NCBI RefSeq assembly: GCF_000374025.1
Contig: NZ_KB893182.1
Location: forward strand, 1 to 64,000
Length of the DNA: 64,000 bases
Source of the DNA: Spirosoma panaciterrae DSM 21099
GTDB lineage: Bacteria > Bacteroidota > Bacteroidia > Cytophagales > Spirosomataceae
Direction of reading: 5' to 3'
Positions 62,001 to 64,000 of the stretch are shown in pieces. A program made the position numbers and the translations under genes. The notes under the pieces are model-generated. The model did not search any database, was not told the DNA's origin, and saw nothing but the letters and a program-made list of their open reading frames with translations. Numbering within the stretch: position 1 is the stretch's first letter; each line of letters begins with the position of its first letter.

Positions 62001-62068
62001 TCAATGTACAGCAGGTAATCAAAAACGGCGAAATTTTTCCAATAGACAGGCTGTTAAAAGGCCGTTGA
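59045..62068 (+). CDS. secreted PD40 beta-propeller and amidohydrolase fusion protein
   Basis: A protein of 1007 residues. The signal segment is MHYQVCFTLLVWALNLFGST. Residues about 35-620 hold at least eight TolB/PD40 repeats of the form WSPDGxxIAF (QPSWSPDGSQIAFHAF, PHWSPDGKTLVFSSDRGGNY, PTWSPDGSKIAFYQ). From about 620 a metal-dependent amidohydrolase follows: VVHAGRLFDGRSNTYRQNVD, VIPGLFEMHTHQHAMTGERL with metal-binding His residues, and GTDSPFVPYGLSLHTELQSF with the catalytic Asp. It probably hydrolyses cyclic amides or peptides outside the cytoplasm. ATG 59045 is chosen because the signal peptide starts there; ATG 58970 would add 25 residues. Confidence 0.9.
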   Translation: MAKLCMHYQVCFTLLVWALNLFGSTSVKAEYAADSIQVTVTEGTNMAADLSPDKKTIVIDLQGTLWLVPAAGGTAKPITDALGDCRQPSWSPDGSQIAFHAFWDGRYHIWTVSKAGGKPRQLTSGLSDDREPHWSPDGKTLVFSSDRGGNYDIWQLTLADGKLTQLTTNPANDFNPAFSPDGKQIAFISDRPDAPGVYTMTPGRTEKLISASNDKLASPAWQPDGTILYYNLLNKSQSGLAAVSASAGAATILTETAEDVFPFRVAWFSADEYLYTADGLLKRCKIGSKGAQTIPFQAIISLPRTTYKRKTYDFDAKGPQPVLGIKGPTSSPDGKQIAFAALGDIWLLTKGDKKPRKLTSGSSMEVDPAWSPDGTKLTYTSDRNGTMDIWIHDLNTGQEKCLVDMAEDLHFPTWSPDGSKIAFYQSDPRNAWGRSTLYTADVTYTADVNSPKIQKVHESVFVPSQASWSPDGKTIAVSALHPYSSRYREGVSEVLLISFDGKNDRYVSPAPGHSLGTRSKNGPVWSPDGTQMAYILDGLLWVTAVLPDGTPTGQPRQLTTEQAEAPTWTGDSKHLLFLATEVLKEVSLADGHIETIPMELTWRLNQPTGQTVVHAGRLFDGRSNTYRQNVDILIDGHRIKAILPHQAGRPGTFVDASDKTVIPGLFEMHTHQHAMTGERLGRLWLSYGITSIREPGADPYDALERKESWASGARSGPRQFFTGGLTDGTRIYYGAATSINSDEQLDRELNRAVRLGYDLIKTYVRMPDAMQQRITTFAHAHGLPVSSHEIFPAMRYDVDAVEHIGGTSRRGYSPKITAMNRSYQDVIQLLAKSGMNITPTASLQGGFFVMSSKNPALNENLQYKTFFTEDFRNALQAGAAQITKINPGYLTNFGNLQQGVKRLIAAGAHVTTGTDSPFVPYGLSLHTELQSFVDAGLTPYEALRSATLWAAETVGVSKDLGSLEPGKLADLVIVEGDPLKTVQDALNVQQVIKNGEIFPIDRLLKGR

Positions 62069-62135
62069 TTGTCAAAGACTTGGGTTTGGCGTGAAAAAAA
62101 AGTGTATTATTTTTTAAAATTTTCTTAGGCTTCTC

Positions 62136-62167
62136 TTGCAAAAGGGCCGAATAGACCGTTATATTTG
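62136..62167 (+). promoter_or_regulatory. Bacteroidota-type promoter of tRNA-Val
   Basis: TTG (62136-62138) and TATATTTG (62160-62167) are separated by 21 nt. The -7 box is a perfect TANNTTTG and the following GCAC matches that of the tRNA-Asn promoter. Confidence 0.75.
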
Positions 62168-62191
62168 CACTCCCAAACGACGGGAAACAAA

Positions 62192-62266
62192 GGGAGTTTA
62201 GCTCAGCTGGTTCAGAGCATCTGCCTTACAAGCAGAGGGTCGGCGGTTCGAACCCGTCAACTCCCA
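62192..62266 (+). tRNA. tRNA-Val (anticodon TAC)
   Basis: A 75-nt cloverleaf: acceptor GGGAGTT/AACTCCC with A as discriminator, D arm GCTCAGCTGGTTCAGAGC, anticodon stem TCTGC/GCAGA with loop CTTACAA, and T arm containing GGTTCGAACC. CCA is not encoded. Confidence 0.97.
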
Positions 62267-62278
62267 CAAATGAAAATC

Positions 62279-62310
62279 AAGCACTTAGCAAATTCTGTTA
62301 AGTGCTTTTC
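62279..62310 (+). terminator. tRNA-Val terminator with the AAGCACTTA stem
   Basis: AAGCACTTA (62279-62287) and TAAGTGCTT (62299-62307) form a 9-bp stem followed by TTC-TCTTTTC. The stem is the same as that of the two hairpins at the right end of the tRNA-Asn element. Confidence 0.8.
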
Positions 62311-62473
62311 TCTTTTCTCCTAACACGTTTACTAACACAAGTGTGTAGGTGTTGATTTTATAAGATATTATAAAAAATGGGGATCAATGCCCAAAGTTGT
62401 GGAGAGCGTTGTATTTTTTTAGGTTTGTGGGGTTAATCAAACTTACTGATTTTGGAGAGTTTCTTGCCTATAG
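62311..62473. other. non-coding stretch with CTAACAC repeats
   Basis: CTAACAC occurs twice (62320-62326 and 62331-62337) next to a loosely inverted GTGT-rich segment, close to the 3' end of tRNA-Val. This looks like an attachment arm of a lost element, but no second copy or integrase gene is visible. The rest is A/T-rich. Confidence 0.35.
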
Positions 62474-62752
62474 TTGAATATCTCCTACCTGATTTTATAC
62501 TGTCGTATTACTAATTGGCTCATCTGCAAAAACGATTCTGAAGCGCTTCATCTGTATCTAAAAGAGAAAGACCATAATGAGTCAGCTATGGCAAAACTCG
62601 TGCTGTTATCCAAAGTTTTTTGCCAGAAATTACTATCCAGGAATTTCCCATTAGAGACAAGCGAGTTTTCATACATATCAAATGTTGTCTCTGGCCACCG
62701 TGGGGCGGCTCAATACAAAAACAAGAAACTTAGAAGTATTCGCGCTTTTTAA
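62474..62752 (+). CDS. hypothetical short ORF, possibly a remnant
   Basis: A 92-codon frame (SEALHLYLKEKDHNESAMAK, KVFCQKLLSRNFPLETSEFS) without a recognised family or strong start signal. It lies in a region with other decayed genes, so it may be a fragment or not translated at all. Confidence 0.3.
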   Translation: MNISYLILYCRITNWLICKNDSEALHLYLKEKDHNESAMAKLVLLSKVFCQKLLSRNFPLETSEFSYISNVVSGHRGAAQYKNKKLRSIRAF

Positions 62753-62779
62753 ATCAGATTACCGGACTCATTGCCCTCA

Positions 62780-63140
62780 TTACCAATAGTCTAGCCCCCA
62801 AGAGCCTCCGTCTCTTTCAGCGTTCTCAATTATTGTTTGAGCCCCAAGATCAGCAATTGGCTTGCTGTAAAGTCTGCTCTAACTCTTAGTTTCGCTGTTC
62901 TAAGGCGGTCATATCATGTTTTTGTGCTTTTTTCATGATTGGTAAAGTTAGCAGACCTATCTTCATTTTCTGGCGATAGAGTTGGACCCAGTTGCCCAGG
63001 GTATGCCACTGTGAATCCTTAAATCATCCATCACCTAGCTTACGTCTTCACCGACAAAGAGGCTACGAAAAAACGGTGGTCTGTCGGAGTTGTTCGTTAT
63101 ACTGGAAGCGACTCAATAGGTCGTGAATGTAGTCTTTCAT
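62780..63140 (-). pseudogene. decayed transposase-like (IS3 OrfA-type) gene
   Basis: Reading the minus strand gives a patchwork: MKDYIHDLLSRFQYNEQLRQ, stop and frame change, then SQWHTLGNWVQLYRQK, MKKAQKHDMTALEQRN, a TAA stop, ELEQTLQQAN, then in another frame LLILGLKQ and LRTLKETEALGG. The ALEQRNxELEQTLQQAN coiled coil followed by a GLK segment resembles the leucine-zipper end of IS3-type OrfA proteins. At least two stops and two frameshifts are needed, so it is not functional. The family assignment is tentative. Confidence 0.4.
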
Positions 63141-63648
63141 GGTTGTCAATTTTTGGTAAAAATCTGATAACCTATTCCAGTGTAAGACGGTCTCGCAAAA
63201 CCCATTTCTTACTTACAGCCTCTATAATACCCCAAAATCGTCTCCTTCCATTCCTACCGAAGCGTCACGGTCCGCCCTTGCAGACTCGGCTCTCTTTTCC
63301 GCTTTTGGCCGAAGACGTACATCGAATGGCGGTTACGAACCGAATTAGGCAAATGATAAACTGAAAATCATCTTTGCTTAAACTGACGTCCGTCAGTTGA
63401 CAGACGCCAGTAGATAACCAACCTATTGACCTAAACTATTTTATTTAAGCTAGTAACTTGCCTCCTTATTAATTCGACTCGGCAATTCCAAGCGGGCTTG
63501 CCTGTTGAAGCACCTGTACAGTTGAATAACCCGTGATTCGCTGATTTTTAGTGGATTACTTCTCGTTCCTACTAGGTACTGACCATCAATTCAGTTGTAA
63601 TAAGGAATCAATACTAGTTAGCAAGTAAGCGACATTAAAGCGTTGGTT
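63141..63648. other. non-coding region with no clear gene
   Basis: Only short frames without recognisable features. A small inverted repeat ACTGACG-TC-CGTCAGT lies at 63384-63399. The rest is unremarkable and probably includes debris of mobile DNA. Confidence 0.4.
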
Positions 63649-64000
63649 TTAGTGGCTTATTGTCCGAAGCCATACGGCTAGTTCACCACCTGTCTGGCCG
63701 GCTTCAGCAAAAGGAACCAGCTTTAAGAGTACTCGCTTGCCATCTATCTTACCCGTTACGCTGTATACTTGCGAGCCAACCCAGCCCACCGGAAGGATCG
63801 TAGCTGGCAGTGATTTCAGGATTGTATCCTCCAAGGTTACTTCCTGTACGTCCGTCAGTCCTGGATTCAGGGCCTGATCGAGGGCCAGCACCTGCGGCCC
63901 GACTTTCAGGGCTATACGGCCCGGATAACTAATTCCGCCGTCCAATACTTGCGGATGATGATCAAACGATACATCAACCGACGCGCTTTTATCCCAAATT
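63649..64000 (-). CDS. C-terminal end of a probable glycoside hydrolase (GH127/DUF1680-like)
   Basis: The minus-strand frame is open from the window edge and ends at 63649, giving 116 residues. DVSFDHHPQVLDGGISYPGR, IALKVGPQVLALDQALNPG, LPVGWVGSQVYSVTGKIDGK and VLLKLVPFAEAGQTGGELAV look like the C-terminal beta domain of DUF1680/GH127-type beta-L-arabinofuranosidases, where RxGPxVLAL and LVPFADAGQTG-type sequences recur. The catalytic part is outside the window, so the assignment is tentative. Confidence 0.5.
   Translation of the reverse strand, partial: IWDKSASVDVSFDHHPQVLDGGISYPGRIALKVGPQVLALDQALNPGLTDVQEVTLEDTILKSLPATILPVGWVGSQVYSVTGKIDGKRVLLKLVPFAEAGQTGGELAVWLRTISH

Noticed and set aside
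1-64000. CRISPR array
   Set aside because: No regularly spaced direct repeats with unique spacers and no cas genes were found; the tandem octamers at 57269-57352 and the Ig-unit repeats do not fit.

Overview
The window looks like a chromosome segment of a Bacteroidota bacterium, most likely a Spirosoma-like member of the Cytophagales. The support is the Bacteroidota promoter architecture (TTTG, about 19 nt, then TANNTTTG) in front of tgt, a divergent glycosyltransferase gene and both tRNA genes; a PorT-type outer-membrane protein; a DUF5606-type protein; a YpdA homologue; and gene starts that mostly lack Shine-Dalgarno sites. The genus is an inference.

Bases 1-2640 are accessory DNA: the start of an IS5-type transposase gene running off the left edge, a small cysteine-rich protein, and an unrecognised two-gene operon on the minus strand. 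Bases 2648-19440 are one integrative element inserted in a tRNA-Asn gene. A perfect 45-bp direct repeat of the tRNA 3' part marks the ends, and the intact tRNA is restored at 19397-19470. The left half reads rightward: tyrosine integrase, coiled-coil protein, excisionase-like HTH protein, truncated VRR-NUC-like protein, RepA-type ATPase, BT4734/VirE-N primase-like protein, a broken DUF5681 gene, a small-terminase-like protein and a small exported protein. No capsid, portal, large terminase or conjugation genes are visible. This composition resembles a phage satellite (PICI-like). The right half is cargo read leftward: hsdR-hsdM-hsdS coupled by overlaps to an ABC/OLD-type ATPase gene and an HNH nuclease gene, a composite of type I restriction-modification and a Septu-like ATPase/HNH pair.

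From 19480 rightward the gene content is chromosomal. A PH-domain protein, rsmG, a GT2 glycosyltransferase and tgt come first. Then an eight-gene exopolysaccharide operon (23398-33041) carries a Wzz-like protein, four glycosyltransferases, a Wzy-like polymerase, a UDP-GlcNAc 2-epimerase and a heparinase-like protein. Next are a secreted thioredoxin, engB, a DUF5606-type gene, a transglutaminase with a circularly permuted ATP-grasp/alpha-E fusion, pyk and priA.

Bases 43151-62068 hold a large SdrD/Ig-repeat surface protein, an astacin-type metalloprotease, ypdA, and a group of exported sugar- or oxidoreductase-type proteins (DUF1080, TIM-barrel isomerase, two Gfo/Idh/MocA) with an orphan receiver. 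Two small membrane proteins, a renal-type dipeptidase, ubiE-porT and a propeller-amidohydrolase fusion follow. A tRNA-Val gene at 62192 is followed by about 1.4 kb of poorly coding DNA with a decayed transposase-like gene, then the C-terminal end of a probable glycoside hydrolase entering from the right edge.
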